DNA of 64,000 nucleotides from Malus domestica (GCF_042453785.1 NC_091663.1:34708001-34772000), one strand, 5' to 3'; counted from the stretch's first letter, positions 11,501-21,304 are shown. A program made the numbers and translations. The notes: a model not told the origin generated them from the sequence alone.

Positions 11501-11570
11501 TAGAAGCTCCGATGGCAAGACCCTTGGCCATCCATGGAACGCTGATCACTTGAAGTACTACTACAAATAG
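5562..11570 (+). CDS. Gag-Pol polyprotein of the Tat-lineage Gypsy element
   Basis: One open frame of 2002 aa. The frame is open upstream into the LTR, but the ATG at 5562 is preferred because it is the first in this frame beyond the LTR and primer-binding site. Gag occupies roughly residues 1-620 and includes the retrotransposon gag core (GGALNWY region) and a CCHC-like segment (CCYHEHNGHDSEKC). The aspartic protease DTG is at about residue 737. Reverse transcriptase has YVDD at 1141-1144 and is followed by its own RNase H. A second, plant-type RNase H begins near 1438 (YVDGSS). Integrase has an HHCC zinc site (about 1655-1700) and catalytic D1725, D1785 and E1821 in D-x59-D-x35-E spacing. 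No stop or frameshift is seen, so the element may be autonomous. Confidence 0.95.
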   Translation: MGSEGSHSTQNDTPLAHSAKQRKKEGKRVLLQAKVDELEAQNNKIAMRNEVLQEQYEKLFETLHEARQAQTRELVAPVEVNHQLGALQHGGSHAFDIDIPDREQITPRLDNQHEASLNPVASTRTMRSGGRHLFAEGAEGSKAVFRDCRDFLKQRRENSIHISSKINDPRISERLGPLPRPEPATNLGKGQQVLERHEGTGDSEVFRQTYPGSQYNESREKSHALDQTFLIPRGDEDLRKKAPVAHNSAQDPLVLQLIEEVNKLKAERQAEIPDWNQPRPGPLTRRILNTPLQAKTKQKLGLQLYTGKEDPIEHLNLFESTMAYRMHTDEERCLLFPSTLSGGALNWYCRLTPETVDSFEELRKLFVSQHIFQTDRLHSADDLYTIRQKPDESLRMYAGRFSHEYSRCAEADDKTALKAFTAGLRDCFFKYMINANTWKTYSEVMAQAYNHASAEAKTYQEKPPTTILYQQVGGGSQTHLNEKTSTFQTAVAPPHALHNASPNQQTYQFQGKRKDFHPHHSHFSKKSKGHYPDNQGYRHNNARPQAVNAVGQTRVKIPPTPRYETYTPLNATCAAIYPSIAHLIPKPKPRHPDYTPPNNAGTFCCYHEHNGHDSEKCIILRDRIEALAREGKIDQFLLHPQRDNRNQRQVNVIYSISGGTPISESSNRAMKNSERSLRPGHQVFHVEDIRGGKYQKPNWDPICFYPEEERGIIYPHNDPLIVEAHIANFDVRRILVDTGASVNIMFAEAFRALSVAEHLLDRSISPLISFSGDIVQPLGSIHLPFTIGTGPYTATITTNFLVVDCPTAYNVIFGRTGINDLKAMVSTHMLLMKFPTPHGNGYIRGDQLSARSCYNTSVKQQHLPGPKETLSVHDQVTKTSLDEANLDLPDSNNQPDDPRDDSFTQQAQPAEELEKVPISRDYPDRMVKIGTTLSPPLRLALISFLKENTEVFAWSYEDMPGISPDVICHRLSIDPKIKPVRQKRRSYDAERYEAMKAEVEKLKGIGFVREVNYPTWVANVVLVKKNPTKESLLLQKVLWRMCVDYTDLNKGCPKDSFPLPLIDRLIDSTAGCELLSFMDAYSGYNQILMNPSDQEHTAFTTDRGLYCYKVMPFGLKNAGATYQRLVNSMFAEQIGKSMEVYVDDMLVKSKHADQHITNLSETFTILKRYRMRLNPNKCAFGVGSGKFLGFMISQRGIEANPEKIKAILDMKEPVTSKDIQSLTGKVAALTRFISKATDKCAPFFKALKGSRKYITWTDECAEAFKNLKEYMSKAPLLSKPEVGDILIIYLSVSASAVSSVLIRKDGNIERPVYYASKALQDAETRYSNIEKLALALVMSARKLRPYFQAHSIIVLTNYPLRQILQSPDTSGRMIKWAIALGEFDISYQPKPAEKGQAVADFIADFTYPVDIASTPEAVASLPSEAQKVESTTSAWSLYVDGSSNQQGCGAGLVLTTPDKVAMEYALRFKFKASNNEAEYEALLAGLRLAKHLGVKQIDIFSDSQLVVNQVTNNFDAKDSSMAAYLAQTQLLLKHFHYQITQVPRAANSHADALARLASAVEDKIGRKIHVELLATPSTMAAEVCNLQRGDSWITPIYNFLAHGTLPNDKVQAKQIRYKSTRYLIINDQLYKRGFSLPYLRCLTPAEAEIVLREIHEGVCGDHAGSRSLAHKTFRQGYYWPTLHQDAIKVSRSCDKCQQYAAIPHSPPEPLTPMISPWPFAQWGLDLIGPMPAGKGKVCYAVVAVDYFTKWAEVEPLATITEAKIEDFVWKNILCRFGIPNAIVTDNGRQFDNKKFRLFCSKFNINLCFASPAHPQSNGQVEAINKIIKRTLKTSLDKAKGCWPEFVPQVLWSYRTSYRTSTGETPFSLAFGTEAVVPVELEQATFRVQNYIQSENDKQLTLNLDLVEEHRNQAHLRNVAYKQRISNYYDSRVKPRSFKIGDWVLKKRLLCDRVPSEGTLSPNWDGPYEVIGISRPGSYTLRSSDGKTLGHPWNADHLKYYYK

Positions 11571-11781
11571 ACTCACGATGTACAAGTGTTGAGCTATAGC
11601 CGTTCGGCATCCTATGTAATGAAGGCCATTTGGCAATGAATTCAATAAAGAGGTAATTTAGCCAACTCAGCCCTCACTCTTTTACATTCATAGCAAGCGA
11701 TGCCGGAACCCTTCTCAATCAGAAAGCAATCTGTCTTCCACAGTCACTACAAAACAAGCAAATGAAGACCATGTCAAGCGC

Positions 11782-11829
<48 letters not shown>

Positions 11830-14130
11830 AACTTCATCCAAAAAGCTTCACCCGAAAAGCTTCACCTCCAAAGCTTCACCCACAAAGCTTCACCTAAAAA
11901 GCTTCACCCAAAAAGCTTCACCATCAAAGCTTCACCTAAAAAGCTTCACCCAAAAAGCTTCACCTAAAAAGCTTCACCCAAAAAGCTTCACCATCAAAGC
12001 TTCACCTAAAAAAGCTTCACCCAAAAAGCTTCACCCGAAAAGCTTCACCTAAAAAGCTTCACCCAAAAAGCTTCACCCGAAAAGCTTCACCTAAAAAGCT
12101 TCACCCACAAAGCTTCACCTAAAAAGCTTCACCCAACAAGCTTCACCCGAAAAGCTTCACCTCCAAAGCTTCACCTCCAAAGCTTCACCCACAAAGCTTC
12201 AACACCAAAGCTTCACCTACAAAGCTTCAACACAAAACCTTGCTCCAAATAAACAAATTTTGTTCACAAAACCCAAGATGCCCTTGAACTTGTACAAAAA
12301 CACTTGGGTAAACATAAACATTTTTTGTTTTACACCCACAAGGGCCCAAAATTTTCCTTCTTATTTATTCACTTATATATGTTCCCAAACATATTATAAT
12401 AGATCCAACAACAAGCCAAAGTCCCAAATTTCATAATGGACAAAAGTACAAGCAATTCATCAATAATGAAGGTGCTACAAAAATTGGAATCTGCCCCAAA
12501 ATAGAAATCCAACCCAAGAGACTTTTTCTCTCTCTCCCTCTTCCGCCTCCTTTCATCTATCAAATTTCTGCAACCTCTGCTCTTCTCCAATGGAGCTGAA
12601 TTTTGGACACCCTATAGTTCTTGAGCATATGAACAACTTTCAAGAAGGAACCATTTCTGTTTGAGCGACGGAAATTAAAGTGTTGAAGCTCCAAACATGA
12701 TAGTCGGCTTCTTGCAGATTTCGAAGCTGTTGTGATGTTTCGAAGATCTGGAAATATTTAACCGTTAGTTCATCCTGAATTTTTGATATGTTATGAAAGA
12801 GTCGATGAGGAACAACTTCAATGAAGAAAGCATACCGATCTGAACAAGAGAAAATGGAGTTTCGAAGCTCACAACAAATCTGACGGGTTGACAGACAAAT
12901 AATAACCAGTCATTCATCATACCTGAATTTCTTGAGTTATACAGCTCCGAGGGATCTCAAATTTGGATATGTTGTAGTTCACAAGCTGAGGAACAACTTC
13001 AATGAAGAAAGCATACCGATCTGAACAAGAGAAAATGGAGTTTCGAAGCTCACAACAAATCTGACGGGTTGACAGAAAAATAATAACCAGTCATTCATCA
13101 TACCTGAGTTTCTTGAGTTATACAGCTCCGAGGGATCTCAAATTTGGATATGTTGTAGTTCACAAGCTGAGGAACAACTTCAATGAAGAAAGCATGCTGA
13201 TCTGAGCAAGAGAAAATAGAGTTTCCAAGCTCACAACAAATCTGACGGGTTGACAGACAAATGATAAACAGTCACTCATCATACCTGGATTTCTGGAGTT
13301 GTACTGCTCCGATGGCTCTCCAATTTGGATATGTTGTAGTTAAGGAATTAACGAACAACTTTCATGAAGACAACTTTGTGATTCGACCTACAGATGATGG
13401 TGTTATGTTGAAAAACAATTCCGGTTGTTAGGGGAAATGAAAAACAATTCCACCAAAGAAACATCATTATGATGTTTCATCATTATGGTGTTTTCATCAT
13501 TATGATGTTTCATCATTATGGTGTTTTCATCATTATGATGTTTCATCATTATGGTGTTTTCATCATTATGATGCTTTCATCATTGTGATGCTTCCATCAT
13601 TGTGATGCTTCCATTATGATGTTAATGCACCAACGGTTACACCTTCTGCAATTCCACTTATTCGGGCCTCGCAACCTTCATCAACAAAATCTATGAAGAA
13701 AAAGTCCGGGGCTACCACTTAGAAAACAAAAGAATGAAGTTTTGGTACTTACGACATGGACTATTAGCAAGACACCTCATTCGTCAACTCCCTCGACTAG
13801 AGACTTGGGGGACTCCCACCATATGCTACTACGCCTTGGTACTCAAAAGTTCGTGACTACTCAGTGACTTGGATTTTTCAAGTCTCCAACCGAGAAGTTT
13901 TCCTCACTCGGGAAATTAAGGGAACACTACCTCAAACTACATGCTTCACTCACAAAGCTTCAACAATACAGGTTTCAACAAAAGCAAAAATTCAAAGAAC
14001 TTTATGAAGAAGGCTTTGGTGTATTTAACACAATATGTTGAAATGAAGCAAAGCTTATTTATTAATATTTTCGATAAGCCACAAATATGTACATATACAT
14101 GAGTCAAAATAAACAAACAAAAGGGAGCCT
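11571..14130 (+). repeat. 3' non-coding region of the Tat element with several tandem arrays
   Basis: After the gag-pol stop comes a poly(A) run of about 45 bases (11783-11828). An array of a roughly 16-17-bp unit with core AAAAGCTTCACC follows (about 11830-12240), each unit holding a HindIII site. A 181-bp repeat starts at 12807, 12988 and 13169, with a decayed fourth copy after about 13340. A short CATCATTATGATG array lies at about 13458-13620. Long, repeat-bearing 3' regions are known in Tat/Retand/Ogre elements. Confidence 0.85.
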
Positions 14131-14805
14131 TCACAAAGGTTGCTTAGGGGAAGTCTCAGCAGTCGGTAGAGCCCCAGAAAGAGAAAGCACCGGAGGGTGG
14201 TTATCCGGAGCCTCAGTACTTGACAAAACCCCAGAAGGAGGAGGCATTGGAGGTTCATCATTTGAAGCTTCATTACCAGGTACAGCCCCAGAGGACGAAG
14301 GCAATAAATGCCTTTGGAACAAACCCACAAACCGCTGATGATCAAGTAAAACCTTACCATCAGATTCCTTCATCTGGTCAAGCTTCCTCTTCATGTTTGT
14401 AGCATAGTCATGGGCGAGCCGGTGCAACTGCTTATTCTCATGCTTGAGCCCTCTAATCTCCTGTTTGAGACTCATCACTTCAGCAGCCAATGATTCAACT
14501 TGGCGGGTTCTAGCAAATAGGCGTTGGGCCATATTAGACACAGAACCTGCACACTGAACACTAAGAGCCAGAGAGTCCTTAACAGCCAACTCATCAGACC
14601 GTTTGGAAAGTAGTCTGTTATCTTTGGGAGTGAGAAGGTTCCTGGCCACCACTGCAGCGGTCATATCATTCTTCATCACAGAATCCCCAACGGTAAGAGG
14701 ACCAGTAGGGGATATGAAGGATGGGCGCCATATATTGTCTGGAGAAGGCGTGGCTGTCTCTTCTCCAAGGTTCAAGTCAAAACGACGGTCGGAGGGTCCA
14801 GACAT
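14131..14805 (-). CDS. Antisense ORF in the Tat element 3' region (DLNL motif, coiled coil)
   Basis: The ORF encodes 224 aa on the strand opposite gag-pol. An in-frame ATG two codons upstream (14811) is also possible; 14805 is chosen because the homologue at 38110-38778 starts at the same residue. The N-terminus (MSGPSDRRFDLNLGEE) contains DLNL, which resembles an EAR-type repression motif. Residues about 105-150 form a heptad-like Leu/Glu/Lys-rich coiled coil with basic patches, and the C-terminus is Pro/Ser-rich and low in complexity. Identity to the second copy is roughly 89 percent over the first 150 residues by eye. I do not recognise a named domain. Antisense ORFs between pol and the 3' LTR are known in some Tat-lineage elements; the function here is unknown. 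Confidence 0.7.
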   Translation of the reverse strand: MSGPSDRRFDLNLGEETATPSPDNIWRPSFISPTGPLTVGDSVMKNDMTAAVVARNLLTPKDNRLLSKRSDELAVKDSLALSVQCAGSVSNMAQRLFARTRQVESLAAEVMSLKQEIRGLKHENKQLHRLAHDYATNMKRKLDQMKESDGKVLLDHQRFVGLFQRHLLPSSSGAVPGNEASNDEPPMPPPSGVLSSTEAPDNHPPVLSLSGALPTAETSPKQPL

Positions 14806-14811
14806 TTTCAA

Positions 14812-16981
14812 ATGTGTTGAAGAAGGAAGAGGTCAGACAAATCAAGATCTTAGAAGTGCAAGAAATGAGCTTCTACTGGTAGAGATTCAAGTGTGCTGTG
14901 GAACTTAATGCCAGCCTCTATAAAAATCTGCACTCGACGGAGCTTCAGAAATCGAAGAGGCGTTTGCTTTCTCAAAAGCTGGGCTGCTCAGAGACCACGA
15001 GGGCCGATCTCAGAAATCGAAGAGGCGAATGCTTTCTCAAAAGCTGGGCTGCTCAGAGACCACGAGGGCCGATCTCAGAAATCGAAGAAGCACCTGCTTT
15101 TTCAGCCTCGTCAGCACCTGTCACATGCACACTCAACTTTGCGGAAATTACGGGCAATCTGTCGAAGATTTCTGGTGAAGTAGAAAGCACGTGAATCTTA
15201 CTGTTCAATCACCGCTCTCCATATGCACCATCAACACCTCGGGTACCACATATAACTTTGTCAAAGATCTCTGACAAAGTTTAGGCACGAGAATTTCGAA
15301 GTTCCAGCTACCCTACTATTACCCATAAGGGTAAAGGAACAGCACCACTGCTTGACAACTGGAAAGTCCCTATGTGTGTCGACCTCCGTGTTTTGCGGCA
15401 AGACAGGTTGGCAAGAACGTCCAACCTTTACTCACATTCGAGAAAAGACTCCCAACATAATTACTTTCTCAAAAACCGGAGTAGCACCGCTTTCCGAATC
15501 TCGAGAGTCAGATCCTCGACGGGATTGCTTGTTCGAAAACCGAAGAGGCACAACTCTCAGAACTTCGAGAGCCAGATTTCCTTAGATAAAGCTTGTCTGT
15601 AATCTTCACACGTAACATCAGCTTTCCAGATACCACATACCACTTTTTCAAAGTGCTCTGACAAAATTAAAACACGTGAAGCTGGCAGCTCCCACTACAT
15701 TGATGTGACCAAGAAGGGTAAAAGAATAGCATTACTACTTGTTATTGGGAAATCCCTATATACATTGACCTCCCTCCTCAACGGACAGGCAAACCTGCAA
15801 AAATGCTCAACCCTTTCTCGCATTCGAAGAGGCACCCTCAACATAACCTCTCGAAATACTCAGCTTTATTTCCCCCCGATAATACCTCAGCAAATAAGCC
15901 ACACCAAGAACAAGAGTATCTCATATCATCAGGGTCGAAAGCAAGAGTATCCCATATCATGCTTTCTCCCTGTCTTTGTCTTTGTCCTTGTCCACACCTG
16001 CAGGACAAGGAGAAAGAGAGCAGTCAGTCGGAACCTGAAATCAAACCTCCAATTTGGAACTGACTGCCTGGAGCCTTTGCCTGGTTGCTTACTTAGCATT
16101 GCTCTCGAGTACTCATCCTCAACTGCTGTCAAGGTCACGAATTCCACCGGCAAATACCTCATGACAGTTGATCAGATATTGGCTCTTTACACTGGAGCTG
16201 CCAAACGTGGATGAGTCACTATGAAGGAATGTTCTGAAGGACCATTTAAATGCAAAGGTTGCACACCACTTCTGCCATGCAAAAGATTGAAGCAGAAGGT
16301 TCAACGGTGAGCTGAAACAGATCACTACAGCACGACACCTTTCCATACCACATTCATTATTCCGTCAACAGCAAAAGTATCCCATATCATCAAGGTCGAA
16401 CGTACTCTAGATTTGATGGACTTGTTTTGACCCTCAAATATTTGAATCGGCCTTATACTCTGAAGGGCACCAGAAAACCCTCCAGCACAGTTCAAGAATA
16501 AGCCTGTGGAAAGTTACTTCTTCAAAAGCAAAAGTATCTCATATCATCTCTTATCCATTTGCTTCTCCTTATCCTGGCAGTTGAATGAGAGACAAGGAGA
16601 ATGAGAACAATCAACCGGAAGCCGACGTCAAACCTCTGATCCTGGGTTGCTTACTTGGAAGTTTGACTGCTTACCTTGTCTGTCACCTCTTTCGGCAGAT
16701 CTCCTAGCTCGGCGACTTGGGGGACTCCTACTATAGGGTTTGTATCACACTTGACTAAGCCCGAAACTACAACTAAGCTTCAAGTGAAATTGATACATTA
16801 CCTTGTGCGTCAACATCAGCTAAGTACACCATTCCCGGATGGAGGAAAGGTACTTCCAGAGAAGGGCAGATGAAGATCAGACCACACTTCGGTACTTAGA
16901 AGTTTCGTGATTACTCAAGGGATTGGATCTTGCAAGTCCCCAACCGAGGAGTTTCCCTCACTCGGGAACTTAGGGGAGCAC
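14812..16981 (+). other. Remainder of the Tat element 3' region
   Basis: No further coding is supported. The first 400 bp resemble the segment next to the second antisense ORF (38779-39200), with shared CGAAGAGGCG repeats and a shared TATAAAAA (about 14922). The motif AAAAGTATCTCATATCATC recurs here and in the 39-40 kb region. A purine-rich tract ending AGGGGAGCAC (about 16970-16981) directly before the 3' LTR is the likely polypurine tract. Confidence 0.6.
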
Positions 16982-17494
16982 TGTTTGTACCATACTTGAC
17001 CAATCCCGAAACTACCGAGCACCGGCCAACGCTATACTGTCAAGGACCCAGAAGAGTTCCCCTCCGACCAGGAGGCCAATCACTACTCGACACGTGTCAA
17101 GATTAGAAGCCAATCAGAGCGCAGCACGTGTCAACATCAAGAACCAATCATAACATGACACATGTCAATGTGACAAAGCTACAAGTTTTTCTATAAATAG
17201 GGGTCATTCCCCCACAATATTGCCGAATGCCATTTTGTGTGAAATCATTCACAAGAACTCACTAAATTGAGAGCTTGATCATTTGTACTTGTGTAAGCCC
17301 TTCACTACTAATAAGAACTCCTCTACTCCGTGGACGTAGCCAATCTGGGTGAACCACGTACATCCTGTGTTTGCTTCTCTGTCTCTATTCATTTACGTAC
17401 TTATCCTCACTAGTGACCGAAGCAACCAAGCGAAGGTCATAAAACCTGACACTTTCTGTTGTACCAAAGTCTTCGCTGATTTTGTGCATCAACA
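16982..17494 (+). repeat. 3' LTR of the Tat element
   Basis: A 513-bp copy of the 5' LTR with a single difference. It is followed by the AACTC target duplication and then by the native vicilin start codon on the minus strand. Confidence 0.95.
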
Positions 17495-17502
17495 AACTCC
17501 AT
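17437..17502 (-). pseudogene. Stranded native first codons of vicilin
   Basis: On the minus strand the original vicilin ATG is at 17502-17500, in a good context (GCC before it, G after it). Its second codon GAG and the next two bases are the AACTC target duplication. The frame then runs into the 3' LTR and stops near 17437, so the native promoter can now yield only a peptide of about 21 residues. The codons GAG TTG continue in frame at 4941 on the far side of the element. Confidence 0.85.
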
Positions 17503-17900
17503 GGCTTTTTCCTAATATCTCAGATAGTTTTTTTTTTTTTTGCTTGATCTTGTGTTTGATGGAGATGATGAACGCAGGTGGCTCTATAAATATGGAGGGA
17601 TTATGGGATGAGGAAGTGGGATCGAAGCCATGCATGGCGACGAGTGTCCGATTTACGTGTCGATCGTCAGATCAATCCAGAGCTCCAGTGGAGACTATTT
17701 TGACATGCCTTACTAGCTTTTGTAGCAGCGGTTTCTGGTTTTGGATTTGCATTGAATTGTTTTGTGTTGTAGTACTTTAATTAATTGGGACGGACAAAAG
17801 GTCGGGGGATTTTTATTTGGCGAGTTTTGGTGGGCATGCAAAAAGGATGCGACGCCTGATCGGTGTCTTCTGCAGCGCTCACCATGTCCATGTGAATCAC
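17503..17900 (-). promoter_or_regulatory. Orphaned seed-type promoter of the vicilin gene
   Basis: The region upstream of the native ATG holds a TATA-like TATTTATA (minus strand, about 17592-17584). An RY element CATGCATG is at 17629-17636, an ACGTGTC ABRE-like site at 17655-17661, and a further CATGCA at 17835-17840. RY plus ACGT elements are the classic seed-maturation combination bound by B3 (ABI3/FUS3) and bZIP factors. The promoter is now separated from the coding body by the 12.5-kb Gypsy element. Confidence 0.7.
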
Positions 17901-18474
17901 ATGGCAGTCGCCTGTACGGACATGTAAGGTTTTAGCTACCAAACAATTTATCTATTGACTTCCTTTCTTTAAATTTTTTTCTCTGTCAGATACTTCTCTC
18001 ACTACTATAGCTTGCAAAATTTCGTTACTGAAATCAGCGTAATCATATTCATTAGAACAAATATTTTTAATTGATTCCTCTTTTATCTTTATTAGACGTG
18101 ATTTTTTTAATAACTATGGTCATAAGCACTTCTACCAAAAGTATAACCATTTAAAAAAGAAAATGCTTTTTGTCTGCAACGTGCTTCTTCAGAAAGCGTT
18201 AAAAATGATCTTCTAATCTCCTTTAAGATTACTAGTATAGCGATGTGAGATGTTCCATATGCAAGAATAAGTCATTCATCTCCAAAATCCTATAGCAATC
18301 AAAGCCATTTCGCTTGTACAATGTTACCAACGAAATAACAAAATGTATGCACAAGTTCAGTACACAAACTTCTCAATCATTTTCGCCCAACATACGAGAA
18401 CTAATATGCTTCCATTTCTTTCTGCTAAAATCTACCATTCCGAGCTTTAGAAAGATAGTTGGAAACTAATTCTC

Positions 18475-19778
18475 TCAAAGTTCAGGCATGCCCTTCCCCG
18501 TCTTAGCATCGTAAGTCTTCTCGAACACGACATCCATCGGAGTGTCCTTGGGGCCAGCTGCAACCAAAGTTTGTTTGGATTATCAGCGGAAAATATGGCA
18601 AACTGAGATATGTGTTCACAAGTAGCAACAAAAGAATATAAGATCTGAGGACTTGAGATAAGTACCAACTGTAGGTCTTGGAGTAGTCCTTATCTTCAAG
18701 ATCTCAGGACGAGGGATTATAGATCCCGACGCGCCTAATCCCCTAGATACTCGAACTTTCATTCCATCCTCGAGATATCTCACACCAACCTTAACAGGCC
18801 TCCTGCAGGATGAAAATTTTTATCACCACGCTGAAAGAGTGAAACAAAGGACGAAGACATGACGAATTTTAAAACATAATGTTAAGACGAGTGCATGCTT
18901 ACCCTGTCACTGGATCAACAACTTGAACATTTGAGGCATGGAGAGGCGCTTCAACAGTAAAAATCCCACCTTCATGACCTTGGCCTTGCTTGATATGTTT
19001 CTTTACCTGCAACGACAGAGTACTTGTTCAGCGGCAACCAAAGTTTACAAAATTTATTAGAACCTTGAACATCACATGCTACATGATGCTCGTCTGAATG
19101 GTATCCTTCAGACCTATGGATTTTTTCAATACGATGGGACTCATTCCATATGCATTGCACAAGATAAAGAACTTCACTACTAATATGATCATTAGAATAC
19201 CTACCAACCATTAAAGATACTTTTGATAAATAAGTATACTGTCGACAGACTCTCACCCACATTACACTGGCCAATTCTACTTGCTTAATAGCATGCGTGG
19301 AATGAGCACAGGCCCAAAAACATGATCACACATTTCTGATGATAATGATAGAGATCATCTACAATCTCAATCTGATTGGAGTGACCAGAACAGAACAGAT
19401 TCATAACAAGTTTTCTCACGAAGAAAGAATGCTGTAATTAAAATCGATTGGAACAGTATATAAAATTTCTCACAGAATTGTAAGACAAAATCGGATCAAT
19501 GAAACAGTATACCAACAATAGGGCCAGAACGATACCAGATTTTTGCCCTCTACGATGACGCGATTCTGAGAGCGAATGACTCGCTTGATGACACCCGTCT
19601 CGCCCTTGTCTTTGCCTCTTGTTATCATCACCTGTAAATGAGATTAGAAAAACTATTAACTAATAAATAATGGATAAAGAAAGAGGCACAAAGAAAATGA
19701 TATACATTCCCCCCTCACATTATCTCCTCTGAGAATCTTCCAGTGCCTAATGAGTTTCTCAGCCGCTTTCCAACCCAT
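18475..19778 (-). CDS. RPL24: Mitochondrial-type 50S ribosomal protein L24 (uL24m, KOW domain)
   Basis: Five coding exons: 19778-19719, 19631-19536, 19006-18903, 18802-18666 and 18557-18475. All introns are GT-AG and the product is 159 aa. The KOW motif lies in exons 1-2 (RGDNVMITRGKDKGETG), followed by the L24 core (VIVEGKNL, HEGGIFTVEAPLHASNV). The protein binds 23S-type rRNA early in large-subunit assembly. Length and sequence match the short plant KOW-domain L24 assigned to mitochondria rather than the longer plastid protein with a transit peptide. A non-coding first exon (about 20290-20161) precedes an intron ending at 19799. All residues read without disruption, so the gene looks functional. 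Confidence 0.9.
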
Positions 19779-20160
19779 TTCAAATTAAACCCAGATATCT
19801 GCAGAAGCCAAAACAAACATTACAACCAAAAGATGCGTTATTTCAATGGACGATTAGCATAACACTCACATTAAATCTCACAGCATAAGAAACAATCCCA
19901 TTTCCTAAAATCAGCGAGTGGGTTCATCGAATTTTTCCTGTTAAATACAATTTTCCATAGCAAAACTTAGATTTCGAAGTAAACAAGCAAAGAACCCAGT
20001 TTCCAAACGCGTTCCCACTTGTCAAAAAGCGTTGAGGCATTTCGTCGAACGCTTGGTGGGCATTCTATGCTTAACGAGTAACTTCAAATAAGCAGGTGCT
20101 AATTATTACACGAGCAACAATAAGCTCACCTAAGTGAGAGTAAAAACCTAAATTACGTAC

Positions 20161-20290
20161 TGTTATCTCGGCGTCTGCGTCCGCACGGTCGGTGGAGTTA
20201 TCCCAGAAGAGTTCGCTCGGAAGAACAGGAAGAAGACGAAGTTCAAAATTGGAAAAGGATTTAGGGGAAGAGGAGCGAAGAGAAGGATTT
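20161..20290 (-). other. 5' untranslated exon of the uL24m gene
   Basis: The minus strand has a donor GTACGT directly after 20161 and a matching acceptor at 19800-19799 (TTCTGCAG), just before the start codon at 19778. The exon is GC-richer than its surroundings. The upstream limit is approximate. Confidence 0.5.
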
Positions 20291-21304
20291 CTATGGGCTT
20301 CAGGTTGGGCCCAGATTCAATTCTTTGACAACAGGCCCAAGAAAGACACTAATACGATGTCGTTTACGTATTTTTTGGCATGAATTTGGTCGGTTGGTAC
20401 TTAATTTGGATTTCAGAGGATTTTAAGCAACTTTTTGAAGTAGATTTTGAAGAATTTTAATAGATTCTAACAATTTTATATAAATTTTGACAGATTTATA
20501 TGCGTTTGTATTATAGATTTCTATGAATTTGTTTATTTCATAGATATCTTAGGATTTTTAGTTAACTTTTACAGCGTAAATGAATTTCTTTGCACAATCT
20601 GAAAGTCCAAGTCTTTAACATCTTTCTCGCACGAATATTGTAGTGGATAGGGTATTTGGAATCCACTTATGCATTCCTGGTTCGAAGCTCTCCCTTTCTT
20701 TAAATTATTGTATTTTTGAATAAACAAAAGTTTATTCTTAATTAAAGGACACATTGCCTCAAGATAATTACGGAGCATAAACAAAAGATAAAATAAAACA
20801 CTAACAAGGGTTCTAATATGTGCTTAATTGGTCAGGTTCTAATTTTTCAATGGAAAATATTCTAATTTTTCAATGGAAAATATGAGGGTCGTTGTCTATG
20901 AGGATCAATTCTTCTCTCTACGCATGTCTCATTTAACAAGAGTGTGTGAATAGCACTATCCTCTTTCTAAACCTTTAGATTATACGCAATATTGGTCTGA
21001 TTGCAATTAGCCAAAACAAGGGGAAAATTTCGTTTTCCTTTTTGACAAAATAAGGAGAGTAATCGGATTGTGTTTGACCTATATATGCGACACTATTAAT
21101 GTAAACAAAGGGTAATCTGATTCTGTTTGTTCTAACTCCTTGTTTCTCTGTGTTTGGAGCAACGTCGAATACCATATTTATCTCTTTAAACCTACGCGCT
21201 TTTCAAGCCTATAAATACAATTAGGAATGAGAAATTACAAGTAAAGAGCTCCTTGTGAGATTCTATTCTTCTAATAATATTATTGTATTGTAAAGTTATA
21301 TAAG
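20291..21304. other. Intergenic, AT-rich
   Basis: No gene is seen. It should contain the uL24m promoter on the minus strand and, near 21211, TATAAATAC upstream of the small secreted peptide gene on the plus strand. Confidence 0.4.

Larger units (their letters stand above)
4942..17494 (+). mobile_element. Tat-lineage Ty3/Gypsy LTR retrotransposon, complete and young
   Basis: The element is 12,553 bp long with 513-bp LTRs (4942-5454 and 16982-17494) that differ by one base by eye (C at about 5242 against A in the copy). Both ends are flanked by AACTC (4937-4941 and 17495-17499). It has a primer-binding site at 5457, one uninterrupted gag-pol ORF, and a long 3' region (11571-16981) with tandem repeats and an antisense ORF. 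The second plant-type RNase H in pol and the long non-coding 3' region are hallmarks of the Tat lineage (Retand/Ogre relatives). It sits inside codon 2 of the vicilin gene at 2729-4953. Confidence 0.95.

Noticed and set aside
11762..12052. ORF of Lys-Ala-Ser-Pro repeats
   Set aside because: Translation of the poly(A) run and the AAAAGCTTCACC minisatellite.
15705..16214. 169-codon ORF in the Tat 3' region
   Set aside because: No homologue in the second element's 3' region, no motif, and composition like non-coding neighbours.
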